DNA of 64,000 bases from Pohlia nutans. Its lineage: Eukaryota > Streptophyta > Bryopsida > Bryales > Mniaceae. Location of the stretch: contig CM040106.1 of assembly GCA_022496805.1 (NCBI GenBank), positions 5,146,001 to 5,210,000 on the forward strand, read 5' to 3'. This document shows, one piece after another, positions 32,969 through 45,082 of the stretch; within the stretch, counting starts at the first letter, position 1, and each line of letters starts with the position of its first letter. The notes below the pieces were generated by a model. It worked only from the letters and a program-made list of their open reading frames with translations. It made no database searches and had not been told where the DNA came from. A program made the position numbers and the translations under genes.

Positions 32969-34651
32969 TCATGGCATCAATTTGGTCGGCGGTGTCTGTT
33001 TGATCAACTCCTCCGGCATACCGCGTAGCAATCGTACTGGTGATTGCGTATTAGCGATTATCCGTTCTTCGCTTCTGCCTCGCCGAGGATCCTGGCCTTG
33101 TACACATCGCGGTTCAGATTCCTGCCCACGTTTGAAATCAGAACTGTGACCACGTCGATTCTCACCAGAAGGAGCACGGAAGTTCTTGTTATACCCTCCG
33201 CGGCCTCGTCGAGCTTGTCCTTGGTGATAGCCACTTCGTGGTACATCTCGCATCTGTCGCTGGATGTAGTGTTTGTCACTCGGGGACACGTTCATATTAA
33301 GCTTGCGTCGCTTGTTGGTGGCCGGACTTGGACTGGGGGCCATTTCTAACGAAAAGAATGCCGGCTTGATGTACTTTTCAACCTGTCTGGCTCCTGGTGC
33401 TTCGTAATGTTTGGCTAACAGTTTGCCCGATGGGTTCACTGTAGCTTCCAAAGCAGCATCTTCCATCATTCGGCGAATTGCATTAAAAGTGATTTGATAA
33501 CGTACTACAACTTGTGCAGCAGTACTCAGCCATGCGATGAAAGCTCCAAATTTCACAGCTAGATTGGGATATGCTTCATCAAAGAAAGTATCAAGATGGT
33601 TAACCATGTACAAAACCGCATGGTCAAACCAGAGCATATTCCCTTTGCAACCGTTAATAACGTTCTGTTCACAGCAACAACGTATGTAAAGACGTTGGCA
33701 ATTCCAAAAGGACGAGGAAATTTTTTTGTGTCTAGGATTGACGGTCATCATATCCTGTTTGCACAACACCTGAATAGATGTAGTGGCGCATTTATGATGA
33801 TCAAACATTACTAAAGGAAAGGCGTTTGATATCAGATATCCCTCTTTCAGTAAGCCTTCGTAACTCAACGCTTTGGCTTCACATGCTTTAACTTCCTCAT
33901 CGGAGATAAAGGCCCAGGTTTTCCACATAGTAGTGGATATCGGGGCTAAGAGATTGATGTTTTTAAGGCACCAAATACGGTGGCTACGGTTGGCAAGTTG
34001 TTCCTCAACTGCTCTTGCTGGCAAGAAAGGGATTGCAGGACCCTTGCCAAAAGCATCCAGAGCTACTCGTTCAACTTCCACCTGCGAATTCTGAATGCTT
34101 TTTGTCAAATCTTCAATAGCAGCCTTGTGAGCTGCTAGAATATTCATTCGATCTAATAATGGATTTAAGGAGCCAGAAACGGTACTTTCAAGGTTGGTCA
34201 TCGTGGCCGATGGTATTTCTACCTCCCAATTCTCGTGAGGGTAGGCATTGCGTAGCACCACTTCAACATCGCGTGTGTTTCGCAGTGCTTCATCCAGTTC
34301 GAGCTCATCTCGATCCAGTATCACGCTCAAGACTCTATGAGCTTGTTTAAGCCGCTCTAAGCCTTTCTCACCACTCTCTGTTGCGACTGCAATGATTGCA
34401 GTCCAATGAGATAGATCAAGGGTAGCGAGAAGAGTAGGCGCAAGTTCATCGTCATCATCTCGGTCCTCCAAAGCAGCTCGGTCAGTCTCTTGAATAAAAC
34501 GATGTACTTCAGGGTCACGGATGGCAGCAAGTGAAGCTTGCACAGCATGTGATGGGGCAGATAACGACTCTTCGTAACCAACAGAGGTCAGGTCCGGCAG
34601 CCAGCCAGAACTTTTGGTATGTGAACTAGAGCCCTGGAATATGATCCACAT
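32969..34651 (-). CDS. gag-like ORF1 with RGG-rich tail
   Basis: An intact 560-codon ORF, the longest in the window. The N-terminal 230 residues are acidic and helical (DRAALEDRDDDDELAPTLLA). The middle has a Cys/His-rich stretch (FDHHKCATTSIQVLCKQD). Residues ~390-450 are helical, and the C-terminus is basic and Arg/Gly-rich (SGYHQGQARRGRGGYNKN), typical of RNA-binding tails. The Cys-rich stretch at about 33650-33770 could be an unspliced intron, since it opens with CAG|GTGTTG and differs in composition. With the RT-like ORF2 downstream, the pair resembles a two-ORF retroelement. I cannot name the family, and the coding potential is moderate. Confidence 0.45.
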   Translation of the reverse strand: MWIIFQGSSSHTKSSGWLPDLTSVGYEESLSAPSHAVQASLAAIRDPEVHRFIQETDRAALEDRDDDDELAPTLLATLDLSHWTAIIAVATESGEKGLERLKQAHRVLSVILDRDELELDEALRNTRDVEVVLRNAYPHENWEVEIPSATMTNLESTVSGSLNPLLDRMNILAAHKAAIEDLTKSIQNSQVEVERVALDAFGKGPAIPFLPARAVEEQLANRSHRIWCLKNINLLAPISTTMWKTWAFISDEEVKACEAKALSYEGLLKEGYLISNAFPLVMFDHHKCATTSIQVLCKQDMMTVNPRHKKISSSFWNCQRLYIRCCCEQNVINGCKGNMLWFDHAVLYMVNHLDTFFDEAYPNLAVKFGAFIAWLSTAAQVVVRYQITFNAIRRMMEDAALEATVNPSGKLLAKHYEAPGARQVEKYIKPAFFSLEMAPSPSPATNKRRKLNMNVSPSDKHYIQRQMRDVPRSGYHQGQARRGRGGYNKNFRAPSGENRRGHSSDFKRGQESEPRCVQGQDPRRGRSEERIIANTQSPVRLLRGMPEELIKQTPPTKLMP

Positions 34652-36400
34652 GAATCCATGAGATAAATTTGGAATAAAAATTATCTATATTCAAATCGAT
34701 GATAAAATCATGAAGTCTCAAAAAGTTAGGACAAGGGCTCACCACCCTTGCATGAATTAACGAGAAGAAGGTCATTATTAGATACACCTCTGATTTAGAC
34801 AGAGCCTAACTTTTCAAGTCTTCAAAACTTTAGCATAATTCAAATTAGATCACATCAGATCGAAGACATAGTTTAGACAAAAACAGAGCTTGTAGCAGCT
34901 ATCGCAACATCAAAGACTTTTACACAAAATGGGTAACTTCAATCACATCAGATAAACCAATGAACCTTTTTAAACTTTACCAACTCACTAAAACATGAGA
35001 TCAACAGCTGATAGGTAACTATATTGCAGAGAGGTAGTGATCTCACCTTTTACTCATGCAACAAGTCTAATCAATACAAAGCATAAAAGCTACGTATATA
35101 AGTTAAGACCAATGTGACCAATTGATCAATAACAAATAAAAATCACGAGACAGTGCAAAGTAGAAATAAGATCGATACATCCTGTCAAAACTGAAACGAT
35201 AATCACCAGAGAGTGTGATAATCACTAGAAAGTGCAAAGCAGAAACAAGATTGTAATATCCTACCAACATTGATATGACTAGTGTTTACTTGACTGGACA
35301 AAAATATCTACACAACAAATCACGCACATATGCACAAGTGATTGTGAAATAAGATGGAAGGCCTTTTTAACAAAACAATCAAACTTCAGGTGTAAAGACG
35401 AGTCTTGTAGAAATTCCAAAATCAACCTATGGCAGGTTAACTGGAGGGTCTAGCCTCACCTGCACCCATGACAAAAAACATAACCTTGGTTAGAGAATTG
35501 CCGTGTGGGAGGTGTCTTCAGCATCGACCACTTGTTATTGTTGTCACCAGTTAAACAAGACAAAAAGCAGAACTCAAAACAACTCAACACTAACATACCA
35601 CATTTAAATAATAAGGAAAATAAAAAGTTCAACCCATTTGGTAGTTCACAATAGAACCTGTTGAGTCATGATTGTGATTGAAGCTCAGCGACTTCTCACG
35701 TTCCCACACCCAGCTTAGCCAACACCTTCACACTAAAGCACCTTTACAGCAAAGCAGCAAAAGAGACCACCGACAGCAAAGCATACTCCGGCAGTTCCAA
35801 ACTTTGGAGTAGATGCTTCAAAATTTGAGTGAGTCACAAACAAAATCAAGGGTTTGTCTGCCTAAATGAGAAGCTGTCTCAATGACCCAATATGCTTCCA
35901 GCGTTCAACAGACAAGAATAGCTAGGCCGTTTTTAACCTTGGTGAACAAATAGTGACTCTGGCCAGTAAAAGCTGTCAAGTCTTTAAGGTTCTTGGGCTG
36001 AGGTAGTCCATGTGTCCATTGTGTGTTGGTGGGACTTGAATCATTATTATTTTTGATATGCCCATTATATTGAAGTGGGTGGGTGGGTGGTTCAGAGATT
36101 AGTCACTCTGATTTGAATTAAAAGCAGCCACCATTTTAATTCCGTAAGTAGATCTCCTCTCATATCTCAAGGAAGTACTTAATATATTGTTAACCAAATC
36201 AATCCTTATGGTTAAATTTGGAGCTTTAAAATCAACACCATAGCTTTCATGACAACTAAAGGTCGAGCTGCATGACTCATATTTGAAAATCTATTTTGAT
36301 GTTCTGTTTTAGATCATGTTTTGATCTTTCCAGAGCATTTTTTGAAGGGTCTATATATGTCATCTATAAATTAAATAGATAGGCATGAATTTTTCTTAAA
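34652..36400. other. 5' side of the two-ORF unit, no gene seen
   Basis: AT-rich. A roughly 70-bp imperfect direct duplication lies at about 35155-35275 (AGTGCAAAGTAGAAATAAGA / AGTGCAAAGCAGAAACAAGA). No TIR or LTR recognised. Confidence 0.4.
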
Positions 36401-36444
36401 AGAAGAAGAAGAAGAAGAAGAAGAAGAAGAAGAAGAAGAAGAAG
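36401..36444 (+). repeat. (AGA)n microsatellite
   Basis: About 44 bp of perfect AGA/GAA repeat. Confidence 0.95.
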
Positions 36445-36730
36445 ATGGAGAGGGGGTAGAAGAAGTGGAGGGAATGGAGGAAGGAGGTCGTCCGAAGAAG
36501 GGTTCCCACAAAAAGGCTGCCACTAAGCGCAAATCAGCTGTTGCTAATTGGACTGGGAAGAGGTCCTAAGCCGTTGAAGGTTCCAAAGTGAGGGCTGGCA
36601 AATCTGACGGGGCTCCAAAGCATGCACATGGAGTTGTTAATTTAGGAAAGAGGAAGAAGACCCCAGTTGTTGACGGGATATCGAAGGCATCCAACACCCG
36701 TGTTGGGAAGCCCCAAAGCTCAAAGTGAGG
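36445..36730 (+). pseudogene. acidic-then-basic C-terminal tail relic
   Basis: Continuing in frame from the GAA repeat, + reads EDGEGVEEVEGMEEGGRPKK then KKAATKRKSAVANWTGKRS, a TAA, then NLGKRKKTPVVDGISKASNT and a final stop. A Glu-rich block followed by Lys/Arg-rich segments resembles the disordered tail of a nuclear protein. No domain is visible, and the internal stop makes it a relic at best. Confidence 0.3.
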
Positions 36731-38041
36731 GTTTAGGCGTCATTTCTAGCCCTATCAGTATTCGGACTCCCTTGCAATATGTACATATCTAAGAACGTCA
36801 ATTTCAAGTGAACATCACAAGATTAAAGTCTTTGATATTGTTCTTTGTGTATGCAATTAGTTTTAAGGTTTACTGTTTTACATTTATTATAATTTAGGGT
36901 GTGCCTACATTGTGAGTGATTAAGGGGCATTGTTGTAGTACAGCATGTAGACACTATATAAGTTGTCGATGAATAACTCTTGCAAATGATAATGGAATGA
37001 TGACATTTGACAATTTGATTATACTTAGAATTAAATGAGTTGAGTTGTTGTGTACTACTAGATGTCTTGTATGATCTTTGTAACCTCTACTTCTTTTCTC
37101 ACAATGAGGTTTGAGTGACCTTTGTATTCGTCGATGCTTTGCTTAAATTTATATTTGATAAATATTCTATTCAGGCCCTTGTCATTTGCTTGGCTTGCCT
37201 TTTGTTATGTGCATTGTTAAGGCCCTTTTGTTTTGTATACTTTCAAAGCCTTTATTACAAAGGGAATGTCCTTATTTCCATCAAAATAAGGAAATGTTCT
37301 TGTTATCTATACTATTATTTTTTTAAATGTTTAGGGTTTATACTTTAGAATGTCTTGAGTTGGTAGATTAAGGGAAAGAAAACACTAACACAAATGAAAG
37401 ATAACATGGTTTCGCATCAATATACAAATGTAAGACATTTCATAGGCATTATATCTAATTGGGATGCAATTTGCATTAAATACGTAGTCTAGCTGAATTG
37501 TAGAGTGATGTGGCTTGGCATGCCATTTTTTATCAAGTTTTCAAATTTTAGTCAAAGCAATCCTCACCCTACCAAGTGTTAATCACATATGCAAACAATA
37601 ACTAGTCCATACATTGCAAACACAACATCGGTAACAAGGTGGAATTAAAATACCCTCACACAAATAGACATATTATCTTGCACGATATGCATTAACATGT
37701 GGCAGATTGTAAGCTACAGATTGTGGGATATGCGTAGCAGCTGCTGCTTGGAAACTTTGGTGCTGAAAAAACACACAATGGGATCCCTCTCAGGAAGGCA
37801 ATCTTTACAGAAGGGGCTAGCTCTACTACACACAATATAGAGCTTATAGAAACAAACGTATGCATGCTAAACTAGCAGAATATGACAAAGAAAAATAGTT
37901 GCAAAAGTGTGTGTATTTATAATTACAATATACTTATAATTTTGATAATCGTTCACCTCATTCCTTCCCCTTAAACCGCTATCTAAGAGTTGATATATAT
38001 CCTCAAAACCTGCACAAATCGTGAAGCCTCAAGTTTATCAA
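36731..38041. other. no recognised feature
   Basis: AT-rich. The ORF at 37115-37348 (+) is hydrophobic with no motif. Confidence 0.4.
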
Positions 38042-38621
38042 TCACGCTGTGAGGGGTGATCCACACAAGTTCCATTGATTTCCAATCAGCTCCCTTAGAC
38101 ACGAGTGCCTCAACACCCTAGCTGCCTTTAAGCTCTCCTCGCAGCGCGTCCAACTCCACATCAGACAACTCCGATATGGGTGCCATGCGGAGACGACTGG
38201 GCATGGGAGTAGAAAGCTCCTACGATTTGGATAGCAATGCGGCGTTGCGGTCAAACCTGTCAACAACAAACTCATTAGCAGATACACGACGGGGGCGAGT
38301 CTCCCAAAGAAGGTCGAATTCCGCCAAACACAACGCCGTATACTCAGTTTGCAATGTCACCATATCTCTCTATTCTTTGCAGGTTGCTACTGCAAAGGGA
38401 ATGGAACGCTAATGTGTGGCGCAGTTCACACCGACATGAGCCCATGGATCTTCACTTGCCCCCATATGCTGTGCCATAACTGGAAGAAGGTGGGTGAATG
38501 AAATCACCTCAACAGATTTGGAGATGACCTCAGAGAATGTGGTCAAGTCCAGAGACTCCTCTCCACCTGTGTGTTGCCTAGCCGCCATTGGTGCGCATTT
38601 GCTCTGAAGATCCTCCAACAA
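38042..38621 (-). pseudogene. unrecognised relic ORF
   Basis: Minus strand: 38621-38409 reads MAARQHTGGEESLDLTTFSE, FTHLLPVMAQHMGASEDPWA and stops. After a frame change EYTALCLAEFDLLWETRPRR, VSANEFVVDRFDRNAALLSK (stop) and ISELSDVELDALRGELKAAR continue to about 38050. The composition is protein-like across both pieces, but I do not recognise a family. At least two disruptions. Confidence 0.35.
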
Positions 38622-39207
38622 CTAAGGTAGTGAGAAACTAAGATCTCAAAGGAGCAGCAATCACAAGAAAGGTGCCGGGCAAGATTCAAAGACAACAGCA
38701 GATGATGGAGTAGGAAAACAGAAGACCATGGGGAGACAAGAAGATGGTGGACCAGTTGTGAAGATGGACTGTTTACATACATTCAGCATGTGGGAGAGGG
38801 GCAACCTAGACTATGCGAGGGTTAGGCTCTAAAGCATAGGGGTTTGAGGTCGGCTAAAAGTCTAAATTAAATTTTATCAAATGATAATGATTAGGATTGA
38901 GCTCACTTATTATCACCACAACACATGTAGAGAAGCATGTGGCCATTAATTCAGCACAAGGAGTACTTTCAGCCTAGATATGTACTTCAAATCTCTATAT
39001 GATGGCAATGATGCATGTCAGATGGACTTTCACACAGAAGGCAACAAGGAGGAAATGTACTAACTTTGATACTTGCAGCAATATCAACTATAACAATCGT
39101 ATGTAATCACATACTAACCATGCACTGAAGCATGCAAAAACCTCCCTACATGCACACAATACTTGCAGCAACAAAGTCCATAATACAAGATTTGCAGCAA
39201 CTGCTCT
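38622..39207. other. no recognised feature
   Basis: Nothing found beyond AT-rich sequence. The minus-strand ORF at 38543-38782 has no motif. Confidence 0.4.
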
Positions 39208-41330
39208 TCATCTGCTTCGAGAGTTGCTATGACTGACATGATGCCTGCCCGAGCGTCTGTAGGTAATTCTTACACCATATCGTTCCGTTGAACCCTGTGG
39301 TCCTTGGAAGGCATTACAAATTTGACAGCTCTTACAAAACATGCATGCATATATATAGTATGGGAATTTCTCAAAAGCATATATGAATTTTCTGCAGTCC
39401 CCCACTTCTGGTAATACTTTCCGGCTACTACTTTGTCCCCTTCATTGAATGAGGTACCCCACTTATTGGTGAATGGAGCCTTAACAGTATGAAGGACCTT
39501 AGTGCATACCATAATCCAAAAATCCTCACCTTCGTCGTTAGCTGGTGCTGCATTGACTGCAAAAATGTCTCCAACATCAAACGTGGCTGCTAGAAGCTCC
39601 CCTTCTGCCCTATATGCACTACTACCATCCCAAACCCGCAACATGCTTTCCCTCATGAACACTGGATCTACATGTTGCAAAAAACTTGGAGTCCATTCTC
39701 TCGTCCACTTCAAATTCACACAACTAGCATAGTCATTGTCAATACAATGGGCACAAAAACAAGCTAATTCCTTCACCATCAACATTCCTACTTGGATTTT
39801 GTTGGTTGCCAGGATAGAGTGTAGCTTCCTTGTCCCAGGAACAAAATCACAAGAATGGGTATTATCCTTCAAAGGCTGCACCCCAGACTCAAGCACATGG
39901 TGAAAATAACGTCTCAACGGCTTTCTATGCCATGTGTATGATGTCTCAGGCCTCTCGGAAAGATTGGCTCTGAGGTAAATTACAACGTCTCCAGCACATC
40001 AAAGTTTCACACCGTAAAGTTTGAGCTGCTCCCTTTTGATAAAACATTTGACAACTGCACTAGCCCCATCATGGGGCCCTTTCCGATGACCTGACCCCGG
40101 GGAGGTCACTTCCAAATATTACGTAACAACGTGCGAACAAAGATAGAGTCCAAATAAATCTTTGAAGATAATTCTTATAAATGATTTACATTAATATAGA
40201 ATGTTCACAATTCATTACAAGAATAAAAATGAGAATATTCTTAAACTATTACTAATTATAGTAGAATTTATTTTTAAATTTTAGGGTGCTTTTAAATACC
40301 CTTTGTTCACACGTGATACTCAAATGATACAAAGAGTGACCTCCCCGAGGACCTGACCCAAAGAAACTCCAGAGCATAGAGCAGCCATTTGTCATATTAG
40401 GATAGCGACTTATGAAGTAGAAAGGCTTCTTGGACTTAAATTGAGATGCACAACCATCTGACCAAAACCAATGCTGTTTTGGCTCAAAACGGTTCCTCTT
40501 TGTATGGTCCCAGTGCAAGCCAAAACAGTGTTGAATAAATTCCAAGTCATGGTGTTTGTCATTTGTAATGTAAAGATGATACCCAGTCAAAATCAAAGTA
40601 TCTTCATTGTACTGGTCTAGATCTGGATTGTGTCTAAACGTAACGTAAATCAAGATACTGATTTGATAAGAGTGCCAGTGCATGCTTTGCACCTCGTTCT
40701 GGATCTCAAACTTGTAATTCTCTGCAAAGTCCACTACAGATACAACTGTATCCTTCGGAAATGATCGAATACTTTTCTTAAATTGTGCATCTTCCCATCG
40801 GGCCACAAAGTTATGGGTCACAAATGCCTGCAATTTAGGCTTCAAATAATCAAAGAACACATTTGCTGTTGTTTTTTTGTACACAAGGTTCAATTTCTTC
40901 AGGACTTTACCTTTCTTTGAGAGGGTTTCCTCGTAAGCAAACCGTCTCCACTCGACTTGCCTATCGTCTGTCCCTTCATCCTTGTCCTTGCACAAAGGGA
41001 GCTTTTGTATACCGCATCTACCACACTCACCATATAAGCATTTGACGTCGTGCCACTCATCAAATTTGCCTTTTGGACAGACCACAGACTCCCACAATGA
41101 TGTTACCCTTCAAACTCTATAGAAGAAGCCTCACAGCTTCCTGGCTCCATTCCCTACTGGCGCAGGTGCTCATTGGGTCTAGTCGCATGGTATTAGTTGA
41201 CAGCATTTCTCAATTCATTGAGCTCTACATGGTATATACAACAACATGTGTTGCGCTCTTTCACAACTTTAATGAAGAATGGTTTCAAACTACAGAAGGA
41301 GCGCTCGCCCACAATAACTTCTGGATGTGA
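39208..41330 (-). pseudogene. gene D: transposase-like gene, interrupted by a MITE
   Basis: Minus strand. From about 41325: SFCSLKPFFIKVVKERNTCC, IYHVELNELRNAVN, a frameshift, then a Cys cluster (CLYGECGRCGIQKLPLCK) from 41097. Then VVSVVDFAENYKFEIQNEVQ, FWSDGCASQFKSKKPFYFIS and LWSFFGSG at 40360, where a 253-bp element intervenes. Past it, HRKGPHDGASAVVKCFIKRE continues in the same frame, one TGA follows, then RRYFHHVLESGVQPLKD (39917) to about 39270. The order D-F-A-E-N-Y, S-D-G-C-x-S-Q, F-x-x-S-G-H-x-K-G-P-x-D-G looks like a transposase/RNase-H-type core. This is my inference and the family is unnamed. The frameshift, the stop and the insertion make it a pseudogene. Confidence 0.65.
40097..40349. 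mobile_element. 253-bp TIR element (MULE-type MITE) in gene D
   Basis: Ends CCGGGGAGGTCACT and, inverted, CTCGGGGAGGTCACT (14-15 bp with a one-base gap). Exact 9-bp flanking duplication GACCTGACC at 40088-40096 and 40350-40358. The interior is AT-rich with no ORF. Removing it with one 9-mer restores gene D in frame across G-S-G|H-R-K-G-P. A 9-bp duplication fits Mutator-type elements. Confidence 0.88.
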
Positions 41331-43384
41331 TTTCTAGAATCTGATGAAAAATTGTGTCTGCAGCACATCAACCATACACTCTCAATGTGAGTGCATTCAT
41401 TCAATCGCTAGTCCATGCATTCAATGTGTGAGTATCTTTCACATGCCTGTAGTCCATGTTCAGTGGAACAATGGTCTTGTATTCCATTTTAATTGTACAA
41501 TCACAACTGTCATGAACTTCTTATTTACGGGAGTCCAAAGTAGAACAATATTGACTACATCAACAATTATTGAAGGACTCCATACCTATGCCCACTATAT
41601 GCTAATGGACTTCTCACATGTGTGAGTATATATCTCCTGGCACAACTTACTCCATATTTATCAACTGAAATACACTACACCACTAGCCACTCGATATGGA
41701 CTCTTCACCATTAGTGACTACATAACTGTCCATACAAAGACACTCTTCCAATAATGTATCCACACTCATGGACTAGGCTCCTATACATGATGCTTCCAAA
41801 TGGACATGTAATGTATGGCAATCCTAAACTTGTGCTTATATACATTCAAACCTATGGTTTGTAACTTTTGAGAAGCCAAAGCCCACAGTTGGGGACTTGC
41901 TCTACATATCCAGTGGATGAATATGGACTACTAAACCTATGTGACTACAAAACATTACCAAAAAACCCTTTACAATATTCATTCCATTAGTTGATCTAAT
42001 ATGTGAGTACATGACACAATATACACAGTCCATTTAAACCTCTAAAAGGTAGTTCTCAAACATTGAATTCCACAATGTAGGACTTGTCCTTCACACCTCA
42101 TAGAAGGATATGGACACTTGAACGTACAGCATATCATCTTGAATTTGACCCAAAAGAAACCACGGTTTTCAAGAATACCCATTCAGCATCAAAAATTAAT
42201 CTTCAAACATACTAGGGTGTCCCTAGAATTGAAAAATTGAGAAAAATTATCATATAGTACTATTTAGAAGAATAGTTTGAAATTGATATACAAATGAAGA
42301 TTCTAGATTTTGAATTTAGATTCCATCCGTATGCTTCGATTCACTAATACTTTCACCAATATTTAATTATCAATTTGAAGGGAAATATCAAGATTCCTTC
42401 TAAATTCGATTACAAATTTTTTTGATATTTTTTAGGTAATTTTTTTTGGGGATAAGTTTGAAATGAGATACTCTTAAACCTAGTTCTTTGAAATTTTGGT
42501 ATTCCTTAAACCTATGAACTCAATTTTTGCAAGGCTACTTTTGAACTACAATCAATGCAGTTTTGGTTTGGTCAACAACTTGATAGACTTCTACATTTGT
42601 AATTTTAGAAAAATGTATATTTAAAAATGACTAAACCCAATTATAAGATAGGAAAACAATTTGGTAAAGTATATCCAAAAATTGGATGACTTTCATCCAA
42701 ACAATGATGAGGATGTAGGATGGATTTGAAATTGTTAGTCGTTTAGAAATTGGACACTAATGTTTATGGATTAAGCTTCGCGAATGCTTTACAAGTGTTT
42801 TAGGCCATTGCAAACAATATTTTCAACATAATCTATGGTTTTTTTATTATGCTAATAACATATTCTTGTCATTGATTTTGATCATGTATAAATGATGGCC
42901 TAATATGGGTACCCCCTTCAAAATAGTGTGATTTTCGAGAAACATTTTTTGGGTAAGACAAAAACATCGGAAAATTACAAATTTTAGAAGGTGTTATAGG
43001 CACCATGGCTGCAACTATATACATGGTGTTAAAAGATGAGATTTTTAGCAAACATACAATAAGTTAGACATAAATCACACTATATGAGACGCGTAAAAGT
43101 GGTACCTACATCAGACTATACAATTTTTGGCAGTCACAATAGTCCCTCTATACTCATTTAATTCATGGATTTGCATCATAGTAAACATAGTACTATAATT
43201 AGAAAATTAAAACTAACCAGTGGATTTCAATGGAAAAAAAGCCTATTCCATGGATTTCCTAGAAAACCAAGTCTCTTTATGGAACAAAATGGAGTACGTA
43301 ATTTTTACATTTGACCTGCTCTCAAATGCTAGAATTAGTGTTAACTTCATGTGCATAGTTAAAAGGTTGGTTCATACAAAATTT
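41331..43384. other. no recognised gene
   Basis: AT-rich, with many TCCAT/TGGAC words in 41400-42150 but no regular period. ORFs at 41344-41625, 42869-43051 and 43220-43441 have no motif. Confidence 0.4.
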
Positions 43385-43520
43385 ATTGCCTATGATAACT
43401 CACTAGTAATGCCAAGTAATGTATATTACAACTTTGCTTAAACAGACCCATTAGGAATAGACACTTTATTCACGACGGCCTTGTAAAAGGACCCGAGTTT
43501 CTATTTATTTTCTATCTATT
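43385..43520. repeat. dispersed repeat, copy 1
   Basis: Contains GCCTATGATAACTCACTAGT and TGTATATTACAACTTTGCTT (matched at 47701-47760) and GACACTTTATTCACGACGGC (matched by GACACTTCATTCACGTCGGC at about 44520). So three sites share parts of one repeat family. Confidence 0.6.
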
Positions 43521-43659
43521 TGCATAGTCAAAGGTTAATTTTTTCGTCGATGACGTATGTCCATTAATATAAATGTTCATGACGTATATCTACCAATGAC
43601 AATTTGCCTATAATGTATGTTCACTAATAACAGCTTCTGTGTACATTCAAATTGAGTGG

Positions 43660-43965
43660 ATAAAGTTTGATTGAGTTCAAATGAAATATAAAAAATAGAA
43701 AGAGTACTTATACACTAATGGGAGTAGTCGTTTTGAAACAAATAATGAAGTAACATTTTGTTTCAATTTTTAGTGTATCTTTTTAGAAGTACCTTAAACC
43801 TACTCCCTTTATTTAATAATAAGAGACCATTTTTTGGTGTGTTTTAATGTAATGCTTTTATCGCCAAAAATAAGAGTCTGTTTTTTATAAAGTTTGATTG
43901 AGTTCAAATAAAATAAAATAAATAGAAAGAGTACTTATACACTAATGAGAGTAGTCGTTTTGGAA
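43660..43965 (+). repeat. direct duplication of about 75 bp
   Basis: AAGTTTGATTGAGTTCAAAT followed by GAAAGAGTACTTATACACTA and GAGTAGTCGTTTTG occurs at about 43670-43735 and again at 43889-43962, the second inside the Stowaway-like element. Suggests two related or nested copies. Confidence 0.75.
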
Positions 43966-44015
43966 TGTAATGCTTTTATCGCCAAAAACATACTCTCATT
44001 TTGAAACGGAGGGAG
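43803..44015. mobile_element. Stowaway-type MITE
   Basis: 213 bp, starts CTCCCTTTATTTAATAATAA and ends TTTTGAAACGGAGGGAG, flanked by TA at 43801-43802 and 44016-44017. The CTCCCT/GGGAG ends and TA target are typical of Stowaway (Tc1/mariner-type) MITEs. A 20-bp internal word TAATGCTTTTATCGCCAAAA occurs twice (about 43852 and 43970). Confidence 0.75.
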
Positions 44016-45082
44016 TAACAAATATAGCGTAATAACATTAGCGTTAAGAGGTAACATTTAGCAAGGGTGGACTACTATAACATTCTTAAGAATTCATAAC
44101 AATTTGATTGAGTTTTTACTGATACAATAACTTTCTTTGGAATATAGAGTGAAAGATGACACTTGCCATTTTATGAGGAAATTTAGTCGAAGTCAAGGAA
44201 ATAATACAAACTTAAGATGTGAAAACAAAGAGCATCTAAGAGCATCAAAAAAAATCTTGAAAAATTTAGTAGGAATACCATCAGGAAACTGCGCGACTTT
44301 GTAACAGTATTGCATCAGTATTGAAACAATATTACGTCTAGGTGTTAACAATACAAAATAGTTTGTGTATCATTGCAAATGTCCGGTATCTTCAAGGCAC
44401 TAGTGGCTAGCTAGGTAGTAGCATAGTATGTCACTATAGTGTCCATCCTCAAAAGGAGAGAGTAGTATTGTCCCAATTTCCCCTTGTCCGATGGACATTG
44501 GGTCTTTGGCATTACGAACAGACACTTCATTCACGTCGGCCCCTTGCTAAAAAGGGACCGGAGTTTCTATCAATCTATCTGTATTGTTGCAATATCGCGC
44601 ACAATAGCTATTGCTGCAGTACTGCAAGTGCTCTGGACTGCAGTATTGAAATGTATTCAAAGGCAGGATTGTTTCAATATGAGAGTAGTATTGTTTCAAT
44701 ATGAATGTAATAAGGGTATGATTTTTTTAGAATCTGTACATTGCACGCCAGATGTCGCAGCATTTTGAGTTAATATTTGTTCTCCACTGAGACATTTCAT
44801 TTGAACCTCATATCTACTACAGTGTGACAATGTAGATTTTAAAATATGTGTACAGTGAACATTTAGCCATAGTGCTGTAAAATCTATAACCTAGTGTACA
44901 TCTAATCTACATCATATCTAGATTACTATATCACTATTTTGCACCAACTCTAGATCTTCTCAATCGCAAGGTGCAATCTTCAATCTCAAATCCAGGCAAG
45001 GGTGCTATGCAACAGCTGCCCCATTTGTGTAAAATTGGTAAGTCACATGGACAAACAAGCTCAAAGATAAAGTGTGCACGTA
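44016..45082. other. repeat-rich, no gene
   Basis: Contains dispersed repeat copy 2 at about 44500-44590 (GACACTTCATTCACGTCGGC, GGGACCGGAGTTTCTAT). The ORFs are incidental. Confidence 0.45.

Noticed and set aside
38409..38621. Glycolipid-transfer-protein-like reading
   Set aside because: Only a loose L-P-V pattern matched. The key Asp/Asn/Lys/His lipid-binding residues were not seen in order.
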